Shown: positions 27,306-35,136 of the stretch, in pieces | Layout of the letters: each line of letters opens with the position of its first letter | Numbering within the stretch: position 1 is the stretch's first letter | Origin: Pseudomonadota bacterium | GTDB taxonomy: Bacteria > Pseudomonadota > Gammaproteobacteria > Steroidobacterales > Steroidobacteraceae | Length of the DNA: 64,000 nt | NCBI GenBank assembly: GCA_023417315.1 | Contig: JAEZFW010000072.1 | Location: forward strand, 62,001 to 126,000 | Direction: 5' to 3' | The notes under the pieces: generated by a model | Seen by the model: only the letters and a program-made list of their open reading frames with translations | Databases searched by the model: none | What the model was told of the DNA's origin: nothing | Made by a program: the position numbers and the translations under genes

Positions 27306-28922
27306 ATGAGAAGCGCAGGGCACTCGCGGTCGAACGGTTCGTTCGTCTCGCTAGTCACGCTGTTGTTGATCTGGGCTGCAGGCGCCCACGCGAACGACGC
27401 GCAGGACTCTGAGCGAGCCGCGATCGAAGCCGCAATGCAGCGCGCGACACGCTTCATGGTGGAGAAAGTCTCGTATCGCGGCGGCTACTTGTGGAATTAC
27501 CTTCCTGATCTCTCGCGACGTTGGGGCGAGATGGAAGCGCGCGAGACCATGATCTGGTTGCAGCCTCCCGGCACCTCGAGCATGGGACACGTGTTTCTCG
27601 ATGCGTATCACGCGACGGGCGATGAGTACTACTACCGCGCCGCCGAGCAAGTCGCGGGTGCATTGATCTGGGGTCAGCATCCGAGCGGCGGTTGGAATTA
27701 TTTCGTCGATTTTGCTGGCGACCGCTCGCTACGCGAGTGGTACGCCACCATTGGACGCAATGCTTGGCGACTCGAAGAATTCCAGCATTACTACGGCAAC
27801 GCGACGTTCGACGATCAGGTCACGACGGATGCAGCGACCTTCTTGCTGCGCTTGTACATCGAGAAGCTCGATCCGAAGTACAAGCCCGCGCTGGATCGCG
27901 CGATCGATTTCGTGCTCGATAGTCAGTATCCGATCGGCGGATGGCCGCAACGCTTTCCATTACGGTACGAATTCTCGAAGCACGGCAAGCCCGACTATAC
28001 CTCCTATCTCACGTTCAACGACGATGTTGCGTGGGAGAACATTTCGTTCCTCATCCTGTGCTATCAAGTGCTCGGCGACCAGCGCTTGCTCGATCCGATC
28101 ACGCGCGGGATGAGCTTCTTCTTGGTGTCGCAGCAAGGTGCACCGAATCCGGGTTGGGCATTGCAGTACACGCTCGATGTGAAGCCTGCCGCAGCTCGCA
28201 CTTATGAACCGCTTTCGCTCGCGACCCACACGACCGCAAGCAACATCGGTCATCTCATTACCTTCTACGAGCACACCGGCGATACGAAATATCTCGCGCG
28301 GGTGCCTGAAGCCATCGATTGGTTGGAGCGTGTCCGTTTGCCTAAGGCGGATGCGCGTGGACGCACTCACCCGACCTTCATCGAGCTCGGGACGAATCGT
28401 GCGTTGTACGTGCATCGTCGCGGCTCGAACGCCGCGAACGGCGAGTACTACGCGGACTACGATCCGCGCGACACGATCGGCCACTACTCGGGTACGCGCG
28501 CCATCGATACCGCTGCGCTCAGGAAGCGCTATGAAGAAGCGCGTTCTGCGGATGCGCAGTTGCTTGCGAAACGTTCACCGCTCGCGCCACGCAGCGAGCT
28601 GGTGGAGTTCCCCCGCTTCTTCGCGCAGCGCTATGCACCTGCGGGCGAGAAGGATCTGGAAGCTGAGGCGCGCAAGTCTCTCGCTGGACTGAATCAGGAA
28701 GGCTACTGGCCAGCGCCGCTGCGCGAAACGAGTCACCCGTATAAAGGTCCAGCGAAGGAGCAGGTCTCGTCCGGCAATTTTGCGACCACGCACGTCGGCG
28801 ACACCTACGACACCTCGCCGTTCCCGGACACGAGCGGCACGATGTCGATCTCGACGGCGGAGTATCTGCGCAACATGAATGTGCTGATCAAGGCGTTGGC
28901 GAGCGAAGGACAGGCGGAGTAG
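27306..28922 (+). CDS. Secreted pectate lyase, family PL10-like
   Basis: 538 residues. A signal peptide (to AHAND, about residue 30) precedes a single alpha-toroid catalytic domain. The segments GGWNYFVDF, DSQYPIGGWPQRFPLR and TFNDDVAWENISFLI are characteristic of family 10 pectate lyases, which cleave polygalacturonate by beta-elimination using Ca and a catalytic Arg. There is no carbohydrate-binding module. It would act in the periplasm or outside the cell. No other pectin genes are adjacent. TTG at 27303 and ATG at 27306 are adjacent; I use the ATG. Confidence 0.85.
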   Translation: MRSAGHSRSNGSFVSLVTLLLIWAAGAHANDAQDSERAAIEAAMQRATRFMVEKVSYRGGYLWNYLPDLSRRWGEMEARETMIWLQPPGTSSMGHVFLDAYHATGDEYYYRAAEQVAGALIWGQHPSGGWNYFVDFAGDRSLREWYATIGRNAWRLEEFQHYYGNATFDDQVTTDAATFLLRLYIEKLDPKYKPALDRAIDFVLDSQYPIGGWPQRFPLRYEFSKHGKPDYTSYLTFNDDVAWENISFLILCYQVLGDQRLLDPITRGMSFFLVSQQGAPNPGWALQYTLDVKPAAARTYEPLSLATHTTASNIGHLITFYEHTGDTKYLARVPEAIDWLERVRLPKADARGRTHPTFIELGTNRALYVHRRGSNAANGEYYADYDPRDTIGHYSGTRAIDTAALRKRYEEARSADAQLLAKRSPLAPRSELVEFPRFFAQRYAPAGEKDLEAEARKSLAGLNQEGYWPAPLRETSHPYKGPAKEQVSSGNFATTHVGDTYDTSPFPDTSGTMSISTAEYLRNMNVLIKALASEGQAE

Positions 28923-28937
28923 GGCGCCCGTTGTTCA

Positions 28938-29100
28938 GAGAAGAGGCTCTCGCCAAGCACGCAAAGCTCGCAAAGGAAGATGAGGAAATCAGGTAAGTGA
29001 CTGGGGAGACCTGCGGATTGAGCGGCATTCCCCGTTGTTGGATTGATCGGTCATCTTTGCTGGCTTTGCGGGCTCTGCGTGCTTTGCGAGAGTTTCTTTT
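28938..29100. repeat. Inverted pair of CGCAAAGCACGC repeats
   Basis: Left arm CTCTCGCCAAGCACGCAAAG (from 28947) and right arm CTCTGCGTGCTTTGCGAGAG (from 29073) sit between the pectate lyase and lipoprotein genes. This is the same arrangement as at 25497-25636. Confidence 0.8.
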
Positions 29101-29121
29101 TCATACTCTGGAGTAGCAGCG

Positions 29122-29664
29122 ATGAAATCATGGCAGATGTGTATGACCAGCGTAGCGCTCTTGACGCTCGCGGGTTGCGATTCAGCAGAGAAGAACGTGG
29201 AGCAGAGCGCCAGCGCCGAGCCAGCGGGCATTCAGACCACGACGAGCGAAGTCGATCCTGCGAATCTGCCCCCCGAGCTTTTGAGCATCGTGACCAATGC
29301 CGTTCCTGGCATGCAGATCGAAGGCGCCGAGCGCAAAGAACGCGATGGCCGCGTCTACTTTGACGTCGAAGGCAGGCGACCCGACGGATCGGAAGTCGAG
29401 CTCGATCTCCTTCTAGAAGGAACGGCCTATAAGATCGTCGAGATCCAACGCGACATTCCTTGGTCGGAAGCACCCGAGGCGGCGCGTTCGGCAGCCGCTC
29501 GATCGAAGGAAGCGTTCGAGCCCGTGCGCGTGATCGAAAGCACGCAAACCGACGGTGCGGTCATCTATGAGCTATTCGCCGAAGGCAAACCCGAGAAGCC
29601 TTCGCTAGAAGTGCGCGTCGTGGAAGGCAAGGCGGAAGTGCTGGAAGAAGAGTGGATGCATTGA
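29122..29664 (+). CDS. Small lipoprotein with PepSY-like domain
   Basis: 180 residues. The lipobox LTLAGC places the lipidated Cys at 19. A Ser/Glu-rich linker is followed by a domain with GRVYFDVEGRRPDGSEVELDLLLEG and a second similar half (GAVIYELFAEG...LEVRVVEGKAEVLEEE), which resembles PepSY-type repeats. It is very acidic. Function is unknown; inhibition of a protease or a folding role is known for some PepSY proteins. Confidence 0.72.
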   Translation: MKSWQMCMTSVALLTLAGCDSAEKNVEQSASAEPAGIQTTTSEVDPANLPPELLSIVTNAVPGMQIEGAERKERDGRVYFDVEGRRPDGSEVELDLLLEGTAYKIVEIQRDIPWSEAPEAARSAAARSKEAFEPVRVIESTQTDGAVIYELFAEGKPEKPSLEVRVVEGKAEVLEEEWMH

Positions 29665-29712
29665 ATACGAGGAAGCCGCACTCTCGACGGCAAGGAAACC
29701 TATCGGCAGGAT

Positions 29713-29798
29713 AAGGGGGGACCAATCCCCGCGATGACGCACACGTGCTGGGTCCAGAGAACCGCAAAGCGCGTCATCCCGGCTCAAGCCGGAGAGAC
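29713..29798. repeat. Short palindromes (GTCATCCCGGC type)
   Basis: GGGG-ACCAAT-CCCC (29717-29730) and GCGTCATCCCGGCTCAAGCCGG (from 29771) lie in the gap before the esterase. The latter is related to the CCCGGCCTCCGCCGGG repeat at 59575-59590. Confidence 0.55.
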
Positions 29799-29860
29799 AA
29801 AACATCTCCGTCAACCTGGCTCCTCGTAGTGCGTTGATTGTCAGAACGGAGTCAACAACA

Positions 29861-30871
29861 ATGCACAAGCTCGTCCTGGCATTCTTGTCTTGCTTGTTCG
29901 TCATCAGCGCTGCACACACTCCAACATCGCTCGCGGCTGATGAGCGCGAAACGTTGCGCGACCGTCTACGGGAGCGGCGTGCACTGCCGGCTCGAAGCAC
30001 CGGCGGGCAGAGCATGGACGCACCGGGCACTCACACGCGGACACTCGTGCACGACGGCTTACAGCGACAATATCTAGTGCACGTGCCGAGTAGGTACGAC
30101 GCCAAGAAGCCCACACCTCTCGTCGTCGCAATGCACGGCGGCGGTGGGAACATGGAGATCCAGGCGAACGATCAGTACTACGGGCTCATCAGCAAGTCCG
30201 AGGAGAGCGGCATCATCGTCGCGTTCCCAAATGGCTACAGCAGACGCAAGGCAGGCACGTTGGCAACGTGGAATGCGGGCGAGTGCTGCGGTGCTGCGCA
30301 GCGGGAGGACGTTGACGACGTCGGATTCATTGGCGCGATGCTCGTCGAGCTGCGCAAGGAACTGAGCATCGATGCACAGCGCATCTATGCAACGGGTATG
30401 TCCAACGGCGGCATGATGTCGTATCGACTCGCGTGCGAGATGTCGGATGTCTTTCGTGCGATCGCGCCGGTGGCGGGCACCGACAACACGCAAGCGTGCA
30501 AGCCCGAGCGCCCCGTCTCCGTGTTACACATCCACTCGAAAGACGACACGCATGTCCTGTTCGAAGGCGGCGCCGGTCCGGACGCCATCAAATCAGCCGT
30601 CAACGACTTCACCTCCGCGCCTGACACGGTCTCGAAATGGGTGAAGCTCGCTGCGTGCCCGTCGACACCGAAGCGCATTCTCGAGAAGCCCGGCGTCCAT
30701 TGCGACCTCTACTCTCCTTGCAAGAATGGCGCAGAGGTGCAGATCTGTGTAACGGAAGAGGGTGGTCACTCTTGGCCGGGAGGCGTCAAGCCGCGCGGCA
30801 GCGGGAAACCATCGCAAGCGATCTCGGCGACCGAGGCGATCTGGGATTTCTTCGAGCGCGTGAGTCGTTAG
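29861..30871 (+). CDS. Secreted esterase, PHB depolymerase/LpqC family
   Basis: 336 residues. Signal peptide to about residue 26 (SLAAD). The alpha/beta-hydrolase core has the oxyanion region VVAMHGGGGN, the nucleophile elbow GMSNGGMMSYRLAC and the terminal catalytic His in EGGHSWPGG. The paired Cys residues ECCGAAQ and CPST...CDLYSPC suggest disulfides. The family contains feruloyl esterases and extracellular polyhydroxybutyrate depolymerases; the PL10 lyase upstream makes a cell-wall esterase role attractive. The ATG at 29861 follows GGAG. Confidence 0.88.
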   Translation: MHKLVLAFLSCLFVISAAHTPTSLAADERETLRDRLRERRALPARSTGGQSMDAPGTHTRTLVHDGLQRQYLVHVPSRYDAKKPTPLVVAMHGGGGNMEIQANDQYYGLISKSEESGIIVAFPNGYSRRKAGTLATWNAGECCGAAQREDVDDVGFIGAMLVELRKELSIDAQRIYATGMSNGGMMSYRLACEMSDVFRAIAPVAGTDNTQACKPERPVSVLHIHSKDDTHVLFEGGAGPDAIKSAVNDFTSAPDTVSKWVKLAACPSTPKRILEKPGVHCDLYSPCKNGAEVQICVTEEGGHSWPGGVKPRGSGKPSQAISATEAIWDFFERVSR

Positions 30872-30930
30872 AGAGAAGGTGTCGACTTGGAGGGCATCGC
30901 TCGCCTTCCGCAAGAGTGGTTTGGATTTTA

Positions 30931-31330
30931 CTTCAGATGGGCCCTCGCCTCCGCGAGGGTGGCGCAAAAAGGTTCGTCGTCCTCGCGGCGGCGAGGATCC
31001 ATCCGAATCTTCGCTTCGGGGTTGCTTCAGATGGACCCTCGCCTCCGCGAGGGTAACGCAGAAAGGTTCGTCGTCCTCGCGGCGGCGAGGATCCATCCGA
31101 ATCTTCGCTTCGAGGTTACTTCAGATGGGCCCTCGCCTCCACGAGGGTGACGCAAGAAGGTTCGTCGTCCGCGCGGCGGCGAGGATCCATCCGATCTTCG
31201 CTTCGAGGTTGCTTCAGATGGGCCCTCGCCTCCGCGAGGGTGACGGAACGAATAGAGAGCGAAGGCGAGGATCCATCTCGTCCCGGTGGGCTAGATGGAT
31301 CTCGCACTTCGTGAGGCGGACAAACTCGAC
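30931..31330. repeat. 94-bp tandem array of the REP-like unit
   Basis: The segment CTTCAGATGG recurs at 30931, 31025, 31119 and 31212 (periods 94, 94, 93). Each unit contains GCCCTCGCCTCCGCGAGGGT and the opposite TCCTCGCGGCGGCGAGGATC hairpin. The last unit decays before the stop of the hydrolase at 31331. Open frames through it encode only repeat peptides. Confidence 0.9.
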
Positions 31331-32302
31331 TCAACTGCGCGGTACTTTCCTATCCAAGAACTCCAGTATCAGCCGCGCGATCTCATCTCCCTTATCCTCG
31401 AGCGCGAAATGGCCCGTGTCGAGGAGATGCAACTCTGCGTTCGGCAGATCGCGTAAGTACGCGCGCGCGCCTTCGGCCGGGAAGATCTTGTCGTTCGCAC
31501 CCCAGACGATGAGAGCTGGCGGTTGATGCTCTCGGAAGAACGCATGCACACGCGGGTACAAAGCTAGATTCGTGCGGTAGTCGTAGAAGAGATCGAGCTG
31601 GATCTCTGCATTGCCGGGCCGATCGAGCAGCGCCTGGTCGTAAGTCCACGCCGTTGGATCGAGCCGCGACGGGTCCTTCACGCCGTCCGTGTACTGCCAG
31701 CGCGTCGACTCGAGCGTCGTCCCTTGGCGCAGCGCCTCGCGATGTTCCGGCGAGCCGCTCTGCCAATATGCTTTGATCGGAACCCAGAATTCCTTCAGTC
31801 CCTCCTCGTAAGCGTTGCCGTTCTGCACGACCAGTGCAGTCACGCGGTCCGGATGCTTGAGCGCGATGCGATATCCCACCGGTGCGCCATAGTCCATGAC
31901 ATAGAGCGCGTACTTCTTCGCATGCAAGCGGTCGAGCAGCGTATCGACGACATGCGCTAAGCCATCGAATGTATATCGATACTGCGCACGATCCGGCACC
32001 TCACTCTGCCCGAAGCCGGGGTAGTCCGGCGCGATGACGCGATAACGCTGCGCAAGCTCGGGGATCAACGTGCGAAACATGTTGGAAGAGGTCCGGAAGC
32101 CGTGCAGCAGCACGACGACCGGAGCGTTTTTCGGCCCGGCCTCCCGATAGAACACGTCAATACCGTCGATTTCCATCGTCCGGTAATGAACAGTTGCATC
32201 AGGCGCACTGAGCCTCGCGATCGCATCGGCCGATGAACCATCGCTCAGACTCAACGCTGCGAAAGCGAGCAGACTCGCCAGAGCAGATGACGGGGTCTTC
32301 AT
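31331..32302 (-). CDS. Secreted alpha/beta hydrolase (haloalkane dehalogenase/epoxide hydrolase-like)
   Basis: 323 residues with a signal peptide (about 1-26). The oxyanion segment is VVLLHGFRTSSNMF, the nucleophile is the Asp in YVMDYGAPVGYR, and the probable base is the His in LDTGHFALEDKG. An Asp nucleophile indicates a dehalogenase or epoxide-hydrolase mechanism. It is divergent from a CGNR regulator, with five GTTAC/GTAAC half-sites between them; AGGAG precedes the ATG. The general layout repeats that of the Tat hydrolase/XRE pair at 11-13 kb. Confidence 0.87.
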   Translation of the reverse strand: MKTPSSALASLLAFAALSLSDGSSADAIARLSAPDATVHYRTMEIDGIDVFYREAGPKNAPVVVLLHGFRTSSNMFRTLIPELAQRYRVIAPDYPGFGQSEVPDRAQYRYTFDGLAHVVDTLLDRLHAKKYALYVMDYGAPVGYRIALKHPDRVTALVVQNGNAYEEGLKEFWVPIKAYWQSGSPEHREALRQGTTLESTRWQYTDGVKDPSRLDPTAWTYDQALLDRPGNAEIQLDLFYDYRTNLALYPRVHAFFREHQPPALIVWGANDKIFPAEGARAYLRDLPNAELHLLDTGHFALEDKGDEIARLILEFLDRKVPRS

Positions 32303-32319
32303 TGTAGAACTCCTGGAGG

Positions 32320-32386
32320 TAACTAGTAACGATGGTTGTTATAGGTTACATAGGAGTAACGTGTCAACTTCGTATTTAATGGTTAC
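32320..32386. promoter_or_regulatory. Cluster of GTTAC/GTAAC half-sites (candidate operator)
   Basis: GTAAC occurs at 32320-32324, 32327-32331 and 32356-32360, and GTTAC at 32345-32349 and 32382-32386. One inverted pair with a 6-base spacer is 32345-32360. All lie within the 117-bp divergent region between the hydrolase and CGNR genes, which is AT-richer than its surroundings. Confidence 0.55.
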
Positions 32387-32419
32387 AATGCGTTTGTCAG
32401 ACCGTACAGGAATGAAGTC

Positions 32420-33010
32420 ATGCAGTTCCCGCTGATCGGCGGTCATCCCGCAATCGATTTCTTGAACACCTCGTTCACACCTCAAGACCAGGTGGTCGAA
32501 GCGATCGGATCGGGTCGAGACTTTCTCGATTGGCTCGTCGCGACCGGTTTGATCGAGCCGTCCGTAGCGCCGCAACTCATGAAACGTTTCGGCGCCAAGG
32601 CGCTCGACAAGACTGCGCAAGATGCTCGCAAGCTACGCGAGTGGACGCGTGCCTGGCTGCTGAAGTGGCGCAGTACCCCTGAAGCGAACTATCAGGACGA
32701 GATTGCGAAGCTGAACAAGTGGCTTTCCGGCGCGGCCGCGCATCACGAGCTCGTGCCGCGCGAAGATGGATTGCGGCTGGTCGAGAGAACGAAGATCGAC
32801 GGTCCGGAAGCTCTGCTGACGCTGGTCGCGCTTCAAGTTGCCGGACTGCTTACACAGGAACAACCCTCGCTGATCAAATCCTGCGCGGGAGCGCAATGCT
32901 CGTTATGGTTCGTAGATCGCACGAAGGCCCATCGGCGAGTGTTTTGCAGCGCGACTGCGTGCGGCAATCGAGCGAAGGTCGCGGCGTTTCGGCAGAGACA
33001 GAAAGAGTGA
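32420..33010 (+). CDS. CGNR zinc-finger transcriptional regulator
   Basis: 196 residues. The N-terminal stress-response ABATE domain opens with LIGGHPAIDFLNT. The C-terminal CGNR zinc finger is clear: CAGAQCSLWFVD, then RRVFCSATACGNRAKVAAFR, with four Cys ligands. Members bind DNA and control adjacent genes. The divergent dehalogenase-like hydrolase and the clustered GTTAC sites between them suggest it regulates that gene and itself. AGGA lies ten bases before the ATG. Confidence 0.9.
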   Translation: MQFPLIGGHPAIDFLNTSFTPQDQVVEAIGSGRDFLDWLVATGLIEPSVAPQLMKRFGAKALDKTAQDARKLREWTRAWLLKWRSTPEANYQDEIAKLNKWLSGAAAHHELVPREDGLRLVERTKIDGPEALLTLVALQVAGLLTQEQPSLIKSCAGAQCSLWFVDRTKAHRRVFCSATACGNRAKVAAFRQRQKE

Positions 33011-33055
33011 GGGGCTCGGGCGGGACATCCCTGTCACCCGTGCATACTTTGACTA

Positions 33056-33262
33056 TTATTGCCAATTGTTCTGCGTGCGGAACTCGCGCGCCTGACGTTC
33101 GGCTTCCTCGCGATTCCATCCATAACGCTCTTGGAGCTTACCAATCAGAATGTCAGCGTTTCCTTCCATCTGATCGATTTCATCGTCGGTGAGCTTGCCC
33201 CACTGCTGTTTGAGCTTGCCCTTGATCTGATTGAAGTTGCCTCTCGTGATATCGCGGTTCAT
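33056..33262 (-). CDS. CsbD-family stress protein
   Basis: 68 residues, the full family length. The pattern NFNQIKGKLKQQWGKLTDDE followed by GNADILIGKLQERYGWNREEAERQ is typical of CsbD. It is a small, hydrophilic cytoplasmic protein induced by general stress in other bacteria; its molecular role is unknown. AAGGAGG precedes the ATG, and TTATAT further upstream could be a -10 element. Confidence 0.92.
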   Translation of the reverse strand: MNRDITRGNFNQIKGKLKQQWGKLTDDEIDQMEGNADILIGKLQERYGWNREEAERQAREFRTQNNWQ

Positions 33263-33475
33263 GCATGCCTCCTTCGGCTGATGGGTCCTGCAGATATAAC
33301 GGTTAGCGAAGCCCGTTTGATCCGCTGTAGGGAGATGCGCACGTCGCCATGCGATTGACGCCTACGCGGGCGTGACCAGTACTGCAGTCGTCGAACTGCG
33401 CCTCCCTTCGAATTGCGCGACCTCGGACAACGACGCGCCGCGCTACGATGACCGCTCACTCAGCGGGTGATCGCC

Positions 33476-34855
33476 ATGCGCAATCTTCTTCGCCGCTCTT
33501 CGGAGGGGCTCGCACTTCTCACAGCTCTCGTAATCTGCACCGCGTCATCGCTGGCCGATGAGAACGCGGCAGATTCCGGCGGAGAGCTCGAAGCCTATGT
33601 CGCGCAGCCAGACGATAGCTTCCGTTGGCGTGAGATCGCATCCGGCCGCATTGGCCAGGTCGAGTACATCGAGTATCGGCTCACCTCTCAGACGTGGCGC
33701 GGCATCGAGTGGAAACACCAGTTCTTCTTGTTGCGTCCTACTTCGATGCCGAAGGAGGTACACAGCGCGCTGCTGTTCGTGCATGGCGGCCGCTGGAAGC
33801 CTGAGTACGAATCCGAACGTCCGCTGACGGAGCTTCCGCGTGAAGCGGCCCACTTCGCGCGCCTGGCTGAGGCGATCGGTGCCCCGGTCGGCGTGCTGCG
33901 GCAAGTTCCGTTTCAGCCGATCTTCGATCGGCGCGAAGACGCGCTGATCGCGTACACGCTCGATCAATACCTGCGCACAGGTGAACGGGATTGGCCGGTG
34001 TTGCTGCCCATGGTCAAGAGCGCCGTTCGGGCGATGGATGCGATGCAGAGCATCGCGCGCGAGCGGTGGGATGTCGGCCTCAGCGAGTTCACCGTGACGG
34101 GCGCATCCAAGCGCGGCTGGACTTCCTGGCTCACCGCGGCGGTCGACGCACGTGTCATGGCGGTCGCACCAATGGTCATCGATGTGCTCAACATGCGAGC
34201 GCAGATGGATCATCAGCGCGAGACGTGGGGCGAGTTGTCGGATGAGATTCAGGATTACGCCGCGCTCGATCTACCCTCTCGACTCAAGACCGAACGCGGT
34301 ATGGCGCTGCTATCGATGGTCGATCCCTTCAGCTACCGCGCCGAGCTCACGAAGCCGAAGCTCATCATGCTCAGCACGAACGATCGCTACTGGCCGCTCG
34401 ATGCCCTGAAGCTCTATTGGTCCGAGCTGCCGAATCCGAAGCACGTCATCTACGTGCCGAACCAAGGTCACGGGCTGCGCGATGTGGATCGCGTGATCGG
34501 CTCGCTGAGTGCGGTCCACCGCTATGCAGCGTCGGGTCGAACATTGCCGAAAACCGAGTGGACGTTCGCGCCGACGAAGAATGCGATCGCAATCGAAGTC
34601 AAAGCTGAACGTCCCACTGAGCGTGTGCTCGTTTGGGCAGCGCAAAGCGACACGAAGGACTTCAGAGACGCGCGTTGGCGCTCGCGGTCTTGCGCAAGAC
34701 ACGGTGATGCATATGTGTGCGCCGCGGTGCGAAATCCGAACGCATACACCGCGGCATATGCCGAGACGGCCTTCAAGGATTCCGGTGCGCCACAGTTCTC
34801 GACGACAACCACGGTGTGTATCGCATCGCCCAGCCCTCAAGAGCCGAGTTGTTGA
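33476..34855 (+). CDS. PhoPQ-activated pathogenicity-related (PqaA-like) protein
   Basis: 459 residues with a signal peptide (cleavage near SLADE, residue 28). The central region FTVTGASKRGWTSWLTAAVD with RVMAVAPMVIDVLN is the family signature, a modified alpha/beta-hydrolase elbow (G-A-S-K-R-G). An Asp (STNDRYWP) and a His (NQGHGL) complete a plausible triad. Family members are linked to antimicrobial-peptide resistance in Salmonella, but the activity is unknown. The GTG at 33467 is an alternative start; neither has a strong ribosome site. Confidence 0.87.
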   Translation: MRNLLRRSSEGLALLTALVICTASSLADENAADSGGELEAYVAQPDDSFRWREIASGRIGQVEYIEYRLTSQTWRGIEWKHQFFLLRPTSMPKEVHSALLFVHGGRWKPEYESERPLTELPREAAHFARLAEAIGAPVGVLRQVPFQPIFDRREDALIAYTLDQYLRTGERDWPVLLPMVKSAVRAMDAMQSIARERWDVGLSEFTVTGASKRGWTSWLTAAVDARVMAVAPMVIDVLNMRAQMDHQRETWGELSDEIQDYAALDLPSRLKTERGMALLSMVDPFSYRAELTKPKLIMLSTNDRYWPLDALKLYWSELPNPKHVIYVPNQGHGLRDVDRVIGSLSAVHRYAASGRTLPKTEWTFAPTKNAIAIEVKAERPTERVLVWAAQSDTKDFRDARWRSRSCARHGDAYVCAAVRNPNAYTAAYAETAFKDSGAPQFSTTTTVCIASPSPQEPSC

Positions 34856-34993
34856 CGGGCCGGCACGCTCATGCGCTAAAGGGCGATTGCTCTCGATCGA
34901 TAGCGAGGACTATAAGCATGTCCGCATCATGCTTCCCTGGCCCAACCCTCACACCGATGGTGACAGTTATGCGCAACTCACCGAAGACGAATG

Positions 34994-35136
34994 GCAGAGT
35001 GCCCGGCGGTACCGACAAATCGAGCGCGAAGTTGGCGGGTCGCGCCAACGCATCGAGCACAGGCAGCTCGACACGCGGGCGAGTCCCGGGTGGGACGGAC
35101 AAGAAAAAGCGAGGCAGAGTGCCTGGCGGTACTGAT
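34994..35136. repeat. Three short GCCYGGCGGTACYGA repeats
   Basis: AGAGTGCCCGGCGGTACCGA (from 34995), GAGTCCCGGGTGGGACGGAC (from 35081) and AGAGTGCCTGGCGGTACTGA (from 35116). In one frame each reads RVPGGTD and in the opposite strand VPPGT. The 281-bp gap has no better candidate gene, although a frame from 34918 stays open across it. Confidence 0.6.

Noticed and set aside
30879..31526. Open frames through the 94-bp array
   Set aside because: They encode only periodic repeat peptides and overlap the 3' end of a well-supported hydrolase.
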